Shown here: in pieces, positions 1-7,966 of the stretch
Layout: the number at the start of each line of letters is the position of its first letter
Position numbering within the stretch: position 1 is the first letter of the stretch
From: Caulobacterales bacterium
GTDB taxonomy: Bacteria > Pseudomonadota > Alphaproteobacteria > Caulobacterales > Caulobacteraceae
Reading direction: 5' to 3'
Assembly (NCBI GenBank): GCA_947474395.1
Contig: CANJID010000003.1
Coordinates: forward strand, 53,263 to 117,262
DNA: 64,000 bases
Made by a program: the position numbers and the translations under genes
Notes under the pieces: model-generated
The model's database searches: none
Told to the model about the DNA's origin: nothing
The model's input: only the letters and a program-made list of their open reading frames with translations

Positions 1-492
1 GTGCAATTTCGCGGCTACAGCACGGACACGGCGGCCCAGCTCATGGCCGTCCTCGGCGTGGCGTCGGCGCTCTCCAGCTTCCTGGTTCCGGGGCTGTCGG
101 ACTACATCGGCCGCAGGCTGGTGATGTTCCCGATCATCTTCCTCGGCGTCATCCTTCCCCTCGGCGCCCTCTATTTCCACGGCCCCGTGTGGGTGCTGAT
201 GGCGATCTTCTTCGCCGGCTGGTTCTTCAACGGGACCTTCCCGATGTTCATGGCCACCATCCCTTCGGAGTCGGTCAGCCCTTGGCACGCCGCCACGGCC
301 ATGGGCGTGGTCATGTCGGTGGGTGAGGTCCTGGGCGGAGTGCTGTCCCCGTCGCTGGTCGGCGCCCTGTCCGACCGCTTCGGCCTGCAGGCGCCCCTGT
401 GGTTCCTGTTCGCCCTGGCGCTCTGCGCCGGGACCGCCGCCCTGTTCCTCAAGGAAACCGCGCCCCGCCTCGTGGCCCGGCGTCCGCAATAG
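1..492 (+). CDS. MFS transporter, C-terminal part (cut by window start)
   Basis: C-terminal half of a major facilitator superfamily permease; the reading frame is already open at base 1, so the GTG there need not be the start. Hydrophobic segments alternate with short charged loops, and a family motif-A-like loop (SDYIGRRLVM) lies near residue 33, as expected between helices 7 and 8; a second copy-like stretch (GALSDRFG) is near residue 120. The protein ends with a short basic tail and TAG at 490-492. About 163 residues of an expected 400-450 are present. Substrate cannot be told from this half; the neighbouring acid-degradation genes make a carboxylate plausible (inference). Confidence 0.85.
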   Translation: MQFRGYSTDTAAQLMAVLGVASALSSFLVPGLSDYIGRRLVMFPIIFLGVILPLGALYFHGPVWVLMAIFFAGWFFNGTFPMFMATIPSESVSPWHAATAMGVVMSVGEVLGGVLSPSLVGALSDRFGLQAPLWFLFALALCAGTAALFLKETAPRLVARRPQ

Positions 493-581
493 CTGGCCGG
501 CTGAAGCCTTCGCGGTCAGCGAAACCGGCGTCTCCTCTTTAAGGCTGGGCCGGGCGTCGAAGCTTGCTAGGGTCCCGCCGG

Positions 582-935
582 ATGATCGCCGACCTCGGTC
601 AAGCTCTGGAGCGAACCCACGCCCTCCTGCCCTCGCTGCGGGAGCGGGCGGCGCGCGCGGAGGCGGAGCGATCCGTCTCCGCAGAGACCATCGCCGCTCT
701 CAGCGAAGCCGAGCTTTTCCGTCTCAATGCGCCGCGCGCGTTCGGCGGCTCGGAGCTGGGCTTTGCGGCGCATGTGCGCGTGACGGCGGCCCTGGCGTCA
801 GCCTGCGGCTCGACGGGTTGGCTCTACGGCGTCTTCGCCGGCCACAACTGGATCGTCGGCCTGCTCGAGCAGGCGGCGCAAGTCGAGGTGCTCGCCGATC
901 CGACGATGCTCGCCTCTTCCATGTTCCGGCTCGCC
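582..935 (+). CDS. acyl-CoA dehydrogenase-like / flavin-dependent monooxygenase, N-terminal fragment
   Basis: Start ATG at 582. The first 115 or so residues look like the N-terminal helical domain of the acyl-CoA dehydrogenase fold, in the branch of flavin-dependent hydroxylases such as HsaA (AETIAALSEAELFRLNAPRAF, then GGSELGF, then CGSTGWLYG). After residue ~118 (LASSMFRL) the similarity stops. The frame stays open to 1448 but what follows is Arg/Ala-rich shadow of other genes. The gene should be about 380-400 residues, so roughly two thirds, including the FAD-binding C-terminal helices, is missing. On the other strand, the start of an exported protein begins exactly here (see 930-1018), so two broken genes meet tail to tail. 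Confidence 0.7.
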
Positions 936-950
936 GCCAGTGCGCTTCCC
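925..950. other. mid-gene junction 1
   Basis: Left of this point the plus strand encodes an acyl-CoA dehydrogenase-like N-terminus. Right of it the minus strand encodes an intact signal peptide whose mature part is missing. Both lose their 3' ends at the same place, as if the DNA between two convergent genes were absent. No transposon or repeat is visible at the joint. An assembly or scaffolding join is as likely as a deletion. Confidence 0.6.
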
Positions 951-1018
951 ACAGGCGCGGCCAGCAGGGCGGCGGCGAGAGCGCCGGCGAGGGCGCGTCT
1001 GAGGGGCGTGTCGCGCAT
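930..1018 (-). pseudogene. 5' stub of an exported protein (signal peptide only)
   Basis: ATG at 1018 reading leftwards gives a typical Sec signal peptide: basic start (MRDTPLRRAL), hydrophobic alanine/leucine core, and an Ala-Leu-Ala cleavage site about residue 28. Coding sense is lost within a few residues after the predicted cleavage site, at junction 1. The mature protein is unknown. A palindrome at 1111-1140 lies about 90 bases upstream of the start and could be its operator. Confidence 0.5.
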
Positions 1019-1110
1019 GGGCAGTTTCCTTGTCCGGCGGCCACGATGGGTGGCGCGTTTTTCCGGGCGAGGCTACGGCCGCTTCCGCCCAAGCGAAAGA
1101 GCTCTGGTCC

Positions 1111-1140
1111 CGATGGTTGGAATTATCATTCCGACCATCG
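1111..1140. promoter_or_regulatory. 30-bp imperfect palindrome, possible operator
   Basis: Arms CGATGGTTGGAAT (1111-1123) and ATTCCGACCATCG (1128-1140) pair with one mismatch around TATC. It lies 13 bases past the stop of the minus-strand CoA transferase and upstream of the exported-protein stub. There is no T run on either side, so a regulator site is preferred over a terminator. Its core GGAATTATCATTCC resembles GGAAATGACATTCC at 22406-22419 next to the IclR gene (11 of 14 bases). Confidence 0.5.
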
Positions 1141-1152
1141 GAACAGCCGCCG

Positions 1153-2379
1153 TCAGTTGGCGACCGCCTCCACCGCGACGCCGTCTGCGATCAGGCGCTG
1201 GATTTCGGTCTCGTCGTAGCCCGCGCGACGGAGCACCGCGGCTGTATGTTGGCCGAGACGGGGAGGGGGCCTGTCGATCCCGGGCCCTCCGTGGGCGAAG
1301 ACGAAGCCGGCGTTCAGGACGTGGACGTCCTCGTTGGGCAAGCCAGGAATGTGGACCGGCAGCTTCAGCCCGCGGCTGTCGAGTTGAGGAAGGTCGCACG
1401 CCTGGCCCACGGTGCGCACCAGGCCGCAGGGCGCGCCGGCGCGGCTGAGGATCGCCTCCCATTCGTCCCCCGGCTTGCGGCGGAAGGTCTCGCGGAGCTC
1501 CGCGGTCAGGAGGGTCGAATATTCGGGGCGAGTCCGCGCTTCCAGGGTGGCGAAGCGCGGGTCCTCCTTGAGGTCGAGCCGCTCCATCGCCTTGCACAGG
1601 GACTCGAACTGGTTCTGCTGCACCACGCCGAGGGAAATCATCGAGCCGTCGGCGGTCTCGAACATGCCGGCCGTCGGCTGGGCGCTGTAACCCGTGTTGC
1701 CGGTGCGCGGGGGCGTGCCCCCGGTGACGAGATAGGGCACGGCCGCGCCGATCAGCAGCAGCACCGATGCATCCAGCATGGCCACGTCGATGTACTGGCC
1801 ATCGCCGAACCGCTCGCGCTGCACGGTCGCCGCCAGGATCGCGAGCGCCGCCAGGGTGCCGACATAGGTGTCGACCACCGGCACCCCGACGCGGCTCGGC
1901 GGATCATCCGGCTCGCCGTTGACGCTCATCATGCCGCTGGTCGCCTGGACCACATTGTCGATGGCGGGGTAGTCGCGCATGGGCCCGGCCTGGCCGTAGC
2001 CGGAGACCGAGCAGTAGATCAGCCGAGGGTTCAGCGCCTTGCAGGTTTCGTAGTCGAGGCCGAGCTTGGCCATCACGCCGGGGCGGAAGTTTTCCACCAG
2101 CACGTCCGCCTTGGCGATCAGCCGGCGGGCGACCTCCAGCCCGTCGGGGGCCTTCAGGTCGAGGGCGATGGACTCCTTGCCGGCGTTGGCCGCGATGAAG
2201 GCGGGGGACATGCCGTCATAGCGTCGGTCGGCCCCGTAGTTGCGGAACAGGTCCCCGCGGCCGGGGGCCTCGATCTTCACCACCTCGGCGCCCAACATGC
2301 GCAGGAAGTGGCTCGCGAACGGGCCCGCCATCACATGGCTGAAATCGACGACGAGAAGACCGTCAAGCGGTTGCGGCAT
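1153..2379 (-). CDS. CaiB/BaiF family (class III) CoA transferase
   Basis: 408 residues, the usual length for this family, which moves CoA between a thioester and a free carboxylate. The start is ATG at 2379 (MPQPLDGLLVVDFSH); the frame runs further upstream but that part is not family-like. Visible family features are the N-terminal GLLVVDFSHVMAGPF, the GAEVVKIEAPGRGD loop, DVLVENFRPGVM, GQAGPMRDYPAIDNVVQA with the Asp expected to be the catalytic acyl carrier, and the C-terminal PPPRLGQHT. It is transcribed away from the TRAP/dehydratase operon, and the 225-base gap between them (2380-2603) carries two candidate regulator sites. The acid substrate is unknown. Confidence 0.9.
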   Translation of the reverse strand: MPQPLDGLLVVDFSHVMAGPFASHFLRMLGAEVVKIEAPGRGDLFRNYGADRRYDGMSPAFIAANAGKESIALDLKAPDGLEVARRLIAKADVLVENFRPGVMAKLGLDYETCKALNPRLIYCSVSGYGQAGPMRDYPAIDNVVQATSGMMSVNGEPDDPPSRVGVPVVDTYVGTLAALAILAATVQRERFGDGQYIDVAMLDASVLLLIGAAVPYLVTGGTPPRTGNTGYSAQPTAGMFETADGSMISLGVVQQNQFESLCKAMERLDLKEDPRFATLEARTRPEYSTLLTAELRETFRRKPGDEWEAILSRAGAPCGLVRTVGQACDLPQLDSRGLKLPVHIPGLPNEDVHVLNAGFVFAHGGPGIDRPPPRLGQHTAAVLRRAGYDETEIQRLIADGVAVEAVAN

Positions 2380-2436
2380 CACCAAATCCGTAACGGGGGA
2401 AGCCCCGGGCGGGGCGCTCAATAGACGGCATCGCAG

Positions 2437-2450
2437 ATTGTATGTAAACC
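2437..2450 (+). promoter_or_regulatory. ATTGTATGT motif, possible regulator half-site
   Basis: ATTGTATGTAAACC in the divergent gap upstream of the TRAP operon. A near copy (ATTGTATGTTGACC) lies on the minus strand at 19164-19177, upstream of the TonB receptor and pointing the same way relative to its gene. AT-rich words like this are rare in this GC-rich window, which suggests a shared regulator; the family is unknown. Confidence 0.3.
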
Positions 2451-2518
2451 CAACGAAATAGGGCGCGGAGCGATGGCTCCGGCACATGAATGGGGCCCAG
2501 GCCGACGCATTTAATTTC

Positions 2519-2538
2519 GATTCAAAATTGTTTGAATC
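2519..2538. promoter_or_regulatory. perfect 8+4+8 palindrome upstream of the TRAP operon
   Basis: GATTCAAAATTGTTTGAATC: 8-base perfect arms around ATTG, 66 bases upstream of the first TRAP gene. No T run follows, so an operator is more likely than a terminator. The MarR-type protein encoded in the same operon (9296) is the nearest candidate ligand-responsive regulator. The core TTCAAA..TTTGAA recurs in the palindrome at 54839-54857. Confidence 0.5.
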
Positions 2539-2603
2539 ACAGATCAAGTTTCTCTAGGTTTTTCTACAAGGGCGCCGGGCAGAGCGCCAGGGAAACCCCA
2601 GGA

Positions 2604-3137
2604 ATGGACGAGACTCCTCAGGCCAGTGAAGGCGGGCTCAATCCCGAACCGACCGCCCCCGGCGGCATGGCGGGGATGTTGCTCAAGGGCTCGTTCATCA
2701 CCGGCTCCGCCGCTCTGCTGGCGGCCATGTCGACCGACTTCGTCGCCGTGATCTGCCGCCACCTGCACGTCTCCTTCATCGGCGCGATCGAGATCATCCA
2801 GGCCTGCGTGGTGCTGGCGATCTCGGCCAGCGTGATCGCGGTCACCCTGACAGGCGGCCATGCGGCGGTCCATCTGGTGACCGAGCGCCTGTCGCCCCGC
2901 TGGCAGGGCCGCCTGGCGCGGATATCCTATGGCCTGGGCTTCCTGGCGTTCGGCGCCCTCGCGGCGGGCGAGGCCTGGCTCTACTACGACACCCACGACT
3001 GGGACGAGCGCAGCGACCTGCTGGGCCTGCCGATCTGGCCCCTGCGGCTGATCTGGACCGTCAGCCTGTCCGTGGCGGCGGTGCTGTTCCTTCTGCGCAC
3101 TCTGCGCGGCGCTCCGGCCAAGGAAGCGCGGCCATGA
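2604..3137 (+). CDS. TRAP transporter small membrane subunit (DctQ-like)
   Basis: 177 residues with four hydrophobic segments (about 25-45, 60-80, 105-125 and 145-165), the DctQ/YiaM layout. The first ~22 residues are hydrophilic. It is the small integral membrane partner of the secondary TRAP importer, which takes up organic acids using a sodium or proton gradient and a periplasmic binding protein. ATG at 2604 is preferred over the earlier in-frame start at 2490, because that one lies across the palindrome region. Its stop overlaps the start of the large subunit (ATGA at 3134-3137), showing translational coupling. Confidence 0.85.
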   Translation: MDETPQASEGGLNPEPTAPGGMAGMLLKGSFITGSAALLAAMSTDFVAVICRHLHVSFIGAIEIIQACVVLAISASVIAVTLTGGHAAVHLVTERLSPRWQGRLARISYGLGFLAFGALAAGEAWLYYDTHDWDERSDLLGLPIWPLRLIWTVSLSVAAVLFLLRTLRGAPAKEARP

Positions 3138-4438
3138 CGCCCGGCCTGATCGGCATCCTCGGGGTCCTCCTGCTGTTCGCCATGTTGAGCGGCGGCGTGC
3201 CCATCGCCGTCTCCCTGATCCTCGTGGGCCTCGGCGGCCTGGCGGTGCTGATCTCGCCGGAAGCGGCGGTGATCAAGGCGGCGGTGATCGGGTTCGACAT
3301 CGCGGGGAAGTATGAGCTCGGGGTCCTGCCCCTATTCCTCTTGATGGCCCACGTCTGCTTCGCGGCAGGCGCCAGTCGAGACTTCTTCGACGCCGCCGCC
3401 AAATTCGTCGGCCACAAACGCGGCGGCCTCGCGCTCGCCTCCATCGCCGCCTGCGGCGGCTTCGGGGCGATCAGCGGCTCCAGCCTGGCCACCGTCGCCA
3501 CCATCGGCCTCGTCGCCTACCCCGAGATGCGCAAGCACGGCTATTCGCCGGCCCTGGCGACGGGCGCCGTGACCGCGGGGGGAAGCATCGGCTCGCTGGT
3601 GCCGCCGAGCGCGGCCCTGATCGTGTTCGGCATCCTCACCGAGCAGTCCATCGGCAAGCTCTTCACCGCCGCCATCATCCCGGCCACGACCCAGGGCCTG
3701 TTCTACATGGCGGTCATCGCCATCCTGTGCGCCTTCAAGCCATCGCTCGGCCCCGGCCTGCCCCGCGCGCCCTGGCGCGAGCGCTTCGCCTCCCTCGTCC
3801 GCCTGTGGGACGTGACCCTGCTGATCTCGGTGGTGATCGGCGGCATAGCGGTCGGCTGGTTCTCGCCGACCGAGGCGGCCTCGGTGGGCGGGGTCGGCGC
3901 CCTGCTGCTCTGCGCCCGGCGCAAGCAGCTCTCCGTTCCCATGCTGCGCAAGGCCCTGACCAGCACGCTTCGAACCACGGGCATGATCTACGCCATCGTC
4001 ATCGGCGCGATCACCTTCTCCGCCTTCATCGCCGCCACCGGGGTCGCAGCCTCCCTGGCGGACGCCGTGGCCGGCGCCCACGCCGACAAGCTGACAGTGA
4101 CCCTCGCCATCGTCGGGGTGGTGCTGGCGCTGGGCATGTTCCTGGACGGCCTCGCCCTGATGACCCTAACCGTGCCGATCTTCCTGCCGATCGTCACCCA
4201 CGTCGGGATCGATCCGATCTTCTTCGGCATCCTCCTGGTGCGGGCCATGGAGATCGGCTTCGTGCACCCGCCGGTGGGGATGAACGTCTACGTCATGCAC
4301 TCCATCGCCAAGGACGTGCCCCTGATGACCATCTTCAAGGGGGTGGTGCCGTTCCTGATCTCCGACCTCCTGCACGTCGCCCTGCTGGTCGCGGTTCCCG
4401 GCATGGCGCTCTTCCTTCCCAAGCTGCTGGGGGCGTGA
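3134..4438 (+). CDS. TRAP transporter large permease subunit (DctM-like)
   Basis: 434 residues, almost entirely hydrophobic with about 12 membrane segments, the normal size and build of the DctM channel subunit. Typical stretches are GGFGAISGSSLATVATIG near residue 110, TAGGSIGSLVPPSAALIVFG near 150, and LGMFLDGLALMTLTVPIFLP near 335, with the closing GFVHPPVGMNVYV. It works with the DctQ subunit just before it and the binding protein at 9789; the enzymes between them presumably act on the imported acid. The dehydratase-like gene starts two bases after its stop. Confidence 0.92.
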   Translation: MTPGLIGILGVLLLFAMLSGGVPIAVSLILVGLGGLAVLISPEAAVIKAAVIGFDIAGKYELGVLPLFLLMAHVCFAAGASRDFFDAAAKFVGHKRGGLALASIAACGGFGAISGSSLATVATIGLVAYPEMRKHGYSPALATGAVTAGGSIGSLVPPSAALIVFGILTEQSIGKLFTAAIIPATTQGLFYMAVIAILCAFKPSLGPGLPRAPWRERFASLVRLWDVTLLISVVIGGIAVGWFSPTEAASVGGVGALLLCARRKQLSVPMLRKALTSTLRTTGMIYAIVIGAITFSAFIAATGVAASLADAVAGAHADKLTVTLAIVGVVLALGMFLDGLALMTLTVPIFLPIVTHVGIDPIFFGILLVRAMEIGFVHPPVGMNVYVMHSIAKDVPLMTIFKGVVPFLISDLLHVALLVAVPGMALFLPKLLGA

Positions 4439-4440
4439 TC

Positions 4441-5580
4441 ATGGCCGGGTGGGAAGCCTTGCGAGACGTTTATGCAGCGCCCGACGCCGCGGCCCGGGCG
4501 TGGAAGGCGGGGGGAGGGCGGGTCGCCGGCTACCTCGCCAACACCGCTCCGCGCGAACTGATGGCCGCCGCGGGGTTCTTCCCCCTCCAGCTCTCGGGCG
4601 TGGCCGGCGAGCCCACGCCGCTCGCGGACCGCTACATGGAGGACCTGTTCGACCCCATGGTCCGCTCGGTGTTCCAGCGCCTGCTGGCCGGGCACTACGA
4701 CTTCCTCGATGTGCTGGTGCTCCCCCGTACCTCGGACTCCGTGCAACGGCTCTACTACTACCTGTCGGAAATGGACCGGGTGGGGGCGGCGCGCCTGCCT
4801 GAGGTGAGGCTCCTGGACCTGCTGCACACGCCCTGGTCCTCAAGCGCCGCCTATAACCTGGCCCGTATGGGCGAGCTCCGGGCCGCCCTTGAGCGTCTGG
4901 GCGGCAAGCCCGTCGCCGACGCCGCTCTCTCGGCCGAGATCAAGGCCGCCAACAGCCGCCGGGCGTCCCTGCGCCGCCTCGCCGAGGCCCGCAGAACCCG
5001 CCCGCCCAGCCGGGGCGCCGAACAGGCCCTGCACGCCTTTTCCGCCTATCACCACATGGCCGGCGCCGACTTCGACGCCGCCATCGCCGCCGCCCTGCAG
5101 GCGCCCCCAGAGGCGTTCCCGGGGGCGCCCCGGGACGGCCCCCGCCTGGTCCTCAGCGGCAGCCCCCTCGACAATCCGGCCCTGCACCGCCTGGTCGAGA
5201 GCCTGGGCGCGGTCGTGGTGGGCGACCACCACCCCTGCGGCGAGCTGATGATCGGCACGGACGTCGCCGAGGCCGGCGATCCGATGGCCGCCTTGACCGA
5301 GCACTATCATCGGGGCGTCGCCTCCAGCCGCACCTTCCCCAGCCGGCCCGGCGAGCTGGTCGACTTCGCCCGCGCGGCCGGGGCGGACGGGGTGGTGTTC
5401 TACTTCCTAGCCGAGGAGGAGGCCCTGACCTGGGAATATCCGGGCCAGAAGCGCGCCCTCGAGGCGGCCGGGATCGCGACCCTGGCCTTCACCATGCAGC
5501 CCTACCGCCTCGACGCCGAACCCCTCTCCGGCCCCCTGACGGCCTTTATCGACGGCCTTCGGAGCGCCCGCCATGGCTGA
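4441..5580 (+). CDS. 2-hydroxyacyl-CoA dehydratase-like subunit, cysteine ligands missing
   Basis: 379 residues; fold signatures match the HgdB/BcrC branch of the 2-hydroxyacyl-CoA dehydratase and benzoyl-CoA reductase family: APRELMAAAGFFPLQL (36-51), VLPRTSDSVQRLYYYL (93-108), HHPCGELM (263-270) and WEYPGQKRALEAAGI (331-345). In known members a cysteine sits in the first (before the PEE-like motif), second (TCDS) and third (FC-E) of these regions, together holding a [4Fe-4S] cluster. Here they read Ala/Asn, Ser and Ala/Glu, and the whole protein has one cysteine, Cys266. It therefore probably cannot hold the canonical cluster. Starts two bases after DctM and overlaps the next gene by 8 bases. 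Confidence 0.8.
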   Translation: MAGWEALRDVYAAPDAAARAWKAGGGRVAGYLANTAPRELMAAAGFFPLQLSGVAGEPTPLADRYMEDLFDPMVRSVFQRLLAGHYDFLDVLVLPRTSDSVQRLYYYLSEMDRVGAARLPEVRLLDLLHTPWSSSAAYNLARMGELRAALERLGGKPVADAALSAEIKAANSRRASLRRLAEARRTRPPSRGAEQALHAFSAYHHMAGADFDAAIAAALQAPPEAFPGAPRDGPRLVLSGSPLDNPALHRLVESLGAVVVGDHHPCGELMIGTDVAEAGDPMAALTEHYHRGVASSRTFPSRPGELVDFARAAGADGVVFYFLAEEEALTWEYPGQKRALEAAGIATLAFTMQPYRLDAEPLSGPLTAFIDGLRSARHG

Positions 5581-7966
5581 GACCCTGCTCAACGGCTTGA
5601 GGGTTCTGGAGCTTCCGGGGCTCGGCGGGGCCTGCGGCGCTTTCCTGGCCAGCCTCGGCGCCGACGTGGTGAAGCTGGAGCCGCCCGAGGGCGAGGCGCA
5701 GCGCCGCCTCGCGGACGGCGCGCCGGACCCGGCCTGGACGGCGCGGAACCTGCGCAAGCGCAGCGTGGTCGCCGATCTGGAGAGCGCCGCGGGGCGCAAG
5801 CTGGCGCAACGCCTGGCCGCGCGCTGCGATGTCCTGATCGAGTCGCTGACGGAAACGAGAGCCAAGGACGTTGGCCTCGACCCGGCCGCCCTGTCGGCTC
5901 TCAATCCCCGCCTCGTGCAGGTCTCCATCACCCCCTTCGGCCGCACCGGGCCTTACGCCGACAATGCGGCGGGGGAACTGGTGGTCTCGGCCATGGGCGG
6001 CGCCTTGTGGACCGTCGGCGACGAGGACCGTCCGCCGGTCAAGGAGGCGCTCGACGCCTGCGTCTTCCACGCCTGCGCCGTCGCCGGCACGGGCGCCATG
6101 TTCGCCTGTTTCGAGCGCGAGGCGAGCGGCCTCGGCCAGCTGGTCGAGGTCTCGGCCCAGCAGGTCGCCGCCAGCCGCGCCACCAGCGGCCTACTCGCCT
6201 GGCAGTTCGACCAGCGGATCCTGAAGCGCACGGGGGTCAAGGTCTCCTACGGCACCGCCCAGGTGCGCTACATCTGGACCCTGGCCGACGGCTACTGCTT
6301 CCACGGCCTGATGTCGGGCAAGATCGGCGCGCCCGCCAACACCGCCCTCAGCGCCTGGATGGACGAGGCCGGCTTCGACAATCCCATGCAGGGCGTGGAG
6401 TGGGAGCGCTACGACCGGGGCTCCCTGCCGGCGGACACGCGCCTGGTCTGGGAGGCGGCCATCGACCGCTTCTTCCGCAGCCGCACCCGCGCCGACATCT
6501 CAGGTGAAGGACGGCGGCGGGGGATCAACGCCACCGTGGCCGCCGAGCCCGCCGACGTCCTGGCCGACCCGCACCTGGCCGCCCGCGCCTTCTTCGAGGA
6601 GACCGCCGACGGCCTGAAGGCGCCCGCCCGCTTCGTCCGCCTGGCGGGGCTCGAGCCGCCGCCGCTCACCCCCGCGCCGGCGGTGGGGGAGGGGAGCGAG
6701 GCGGTCTTACGCGACTGGTCCGCGCTTCCGCCCGCCAAGGTCCCGCCCTCGCCGCGCAGCACGCCGCCTCTGGCGGGCGTGAAGGTGCTCGACTTCTCCT
6801 GGGCCCTGGTGGGTTCGATCACCACCAAGATCCTGGCCGACTTCGGCGCCGAGGTGGTCAAGGTCGAGTCCTCGACCCGGCCCTGCCTCAGCCGCATCGA
6901 CGTGCAGGTCTCCGCGTCGAAGCGCGGGGAGTTCGACGACAAGCCCTGGTTCGCCCACCTCAACAGCTCCAAGCGGAGCCTGCGCCTGAACATGAAGCGC
7001 CCCGGCTGGCGCGACGTGATCGATCCCCTGGTCGAATGGGCCGACGTGGTGGTGGAGAACTTCTCCCCCGGAACCATGAAGTCCCTGGGCCTCGACTACG
7101 AGAGCCTGTCGGCCCGCCGCCCCGACCTCGTCATGGTCTCGGGCAGCGTCTTCGGCCAGACGGGGCCCCTGGCCCGCGAGTGGGGCGTGGACGGCACGGG
7201 GGCCGCGCTCTCCGGCCGCCTCTTCCTCAGCGGCTGGCCTGACCGCCCGCCGCTCAATCCCAGCTCGACGCCCTACGGGGACGTGATCCTGCCGCCGATG
7301 ATGGCCGCCGCAGCCGCCGCAGCCCTGGCCCGCCGCAACCGCACGGGCCTTGGCCTGCACATAGACGCCAGCATGTACGAGGCCTGCGTGCAGCAGATGG
7401 CCGGAGCCATCGCCCGGGCCCAGCTCGGCGCCGCACCGCGCCGCGCCGGCAACCGCGACCCGGGCGTCCTGCACCAGGGGGTCTATCCCGCCGAGGGCGA
7501 GGAGCGCTGGATCGCCGTCACCTTCGAGGACGCCGCCGCCTGGACACGCTTCGCGGCGCTGGCCGCCGGCACGCAATGGCCGCGGGCGAGCGACATAGCC
7601 GGCGCGGACGGCGCGGCCCTGGACAGCCTCGACGCCGCGATCGGCCAATGGACCGCCGGCTTCGAGCGCTTTGAGCTGATGCGCCGACTTCAGGGCGCGG
7701 GCATCGCCGCCGGGGTGGTGCAGGACCCCTCCGATATGGTCGAGCGCGACCCGCAGCTCCGCGCGCGGGACTTCCTGGTGACCGTTGACCACCCCCTGCT
7801 GGGCGCCTTCGAGCACCAGGCCACGCCGCTTTGCCTGTCGCGCACCCCTTCGCGCATGGCGCCGGCGCCCCGCCTCGGCCAACACACCGAGGCGATCGTG
7901 CGGGAGATCTGCGCCATGCCCGAGGCGGCCTTCGCCGAGCTCCAGAGTTCAGGATTGTTCGAATGA
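5573..7966 (+). CDS. double-domain CaiB/BaiF CoA transferase (tandem fusion)
   Basis: 797 residues made of two complete class III CoA transferase domains, residues about 1-390 and 400-797, each with its own LLNGLRVLELPG / LAGVKVLDFSWALVG opening and GADVVKLEPPEG / GAEVVKVESS loop. The second domain keeps an Asp at the catalytic place (WGVDGTGAALSG); in the first, the matching place reads AGELVVSAMGG, with Glu instead. The first domain may thus be structural or altered. Single-domain members work as interlocked dimers, so a fusion could mimic a heterodimer. Start ATG 5573 overlaps the preceding gene by 8 bases and its stop overlaps the next start, so it is co-translated with both dehydratase-like subunits, which suggests it supplies their CoA-ester substrate. 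Confidence 0.9.
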   Translation: MAETLLNGLRVLELPGLGGACGAFLASLGADVVKLEPPEGEAQRRLADGAPDPAWTARNLRKRSVVADLESAAGRKLAQRLAARCDVLIESLTETRAKDVGLDPAALSALNPRLVQVSITPFGRTGPYADNAAGELVVSAMGGALWTVGDEDRPPVKEALDACVFHACAVAGTGAMFACFEREASGLGQLVEVSAQQVAASRATSGLLAWQFDQRILKRTGVKVSYGTAQVRYIWTLADGYCFHGLMSGKIGAPANTALSAWMDEAGFDNPMQGVEWERYDRGSLPADTRLVWEAAIDRFFRSRTRADISGEGRRRGINATVAAEPADVLADPHLAARAFFEETADGLKAPARFVRLAGLEPPPLTPAPAVGEGSEAVLRDWSALPPAKVPPSPRSTPPLAGVKVLDFSWALVGSITTKILADFGAEVVKVESSTRPCLSRIDVQVSASKRGEFDDKPWFAHLNSSKRSLRLNMKRPGWRDVIDPLVEWADVVVENFSPGTMKSLGLDYESLSARRPDLVMVSGSVFGQTGPLAREWGVDGTGAALSGRLFLSGWPDRPPLNPSSTPYGDVILPPMMAAAAAAALARRNRTGLGLHIDASMYEACVQQMAGAIARAQLGAAPRRAGNRDPGVLHQGVYPAEGEERWIAVTFEDAAAWTRFAALAAGTQWPRASDIAGADGAALDSLDAAIGQWTAGFERFELMRRLQGAGIAAGVVQDPSDMVERDPQLRARDFLVTVDHPLLGAFEHQATPLCLSRTPSRMAPAPRLGQHTEAIVREICAMPEAAFAELQSSGLFE

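Noticed and set aside
1111..1140. Terminator for the CoA transferase
   Set aside because: The stem is good but there is no T run on the minus strand, so it is listed as a possible operator.
1030..2424. 464-residue open frame on the plus strand
   Set aside because: Shadow of the CoA transferase on the minus strand.
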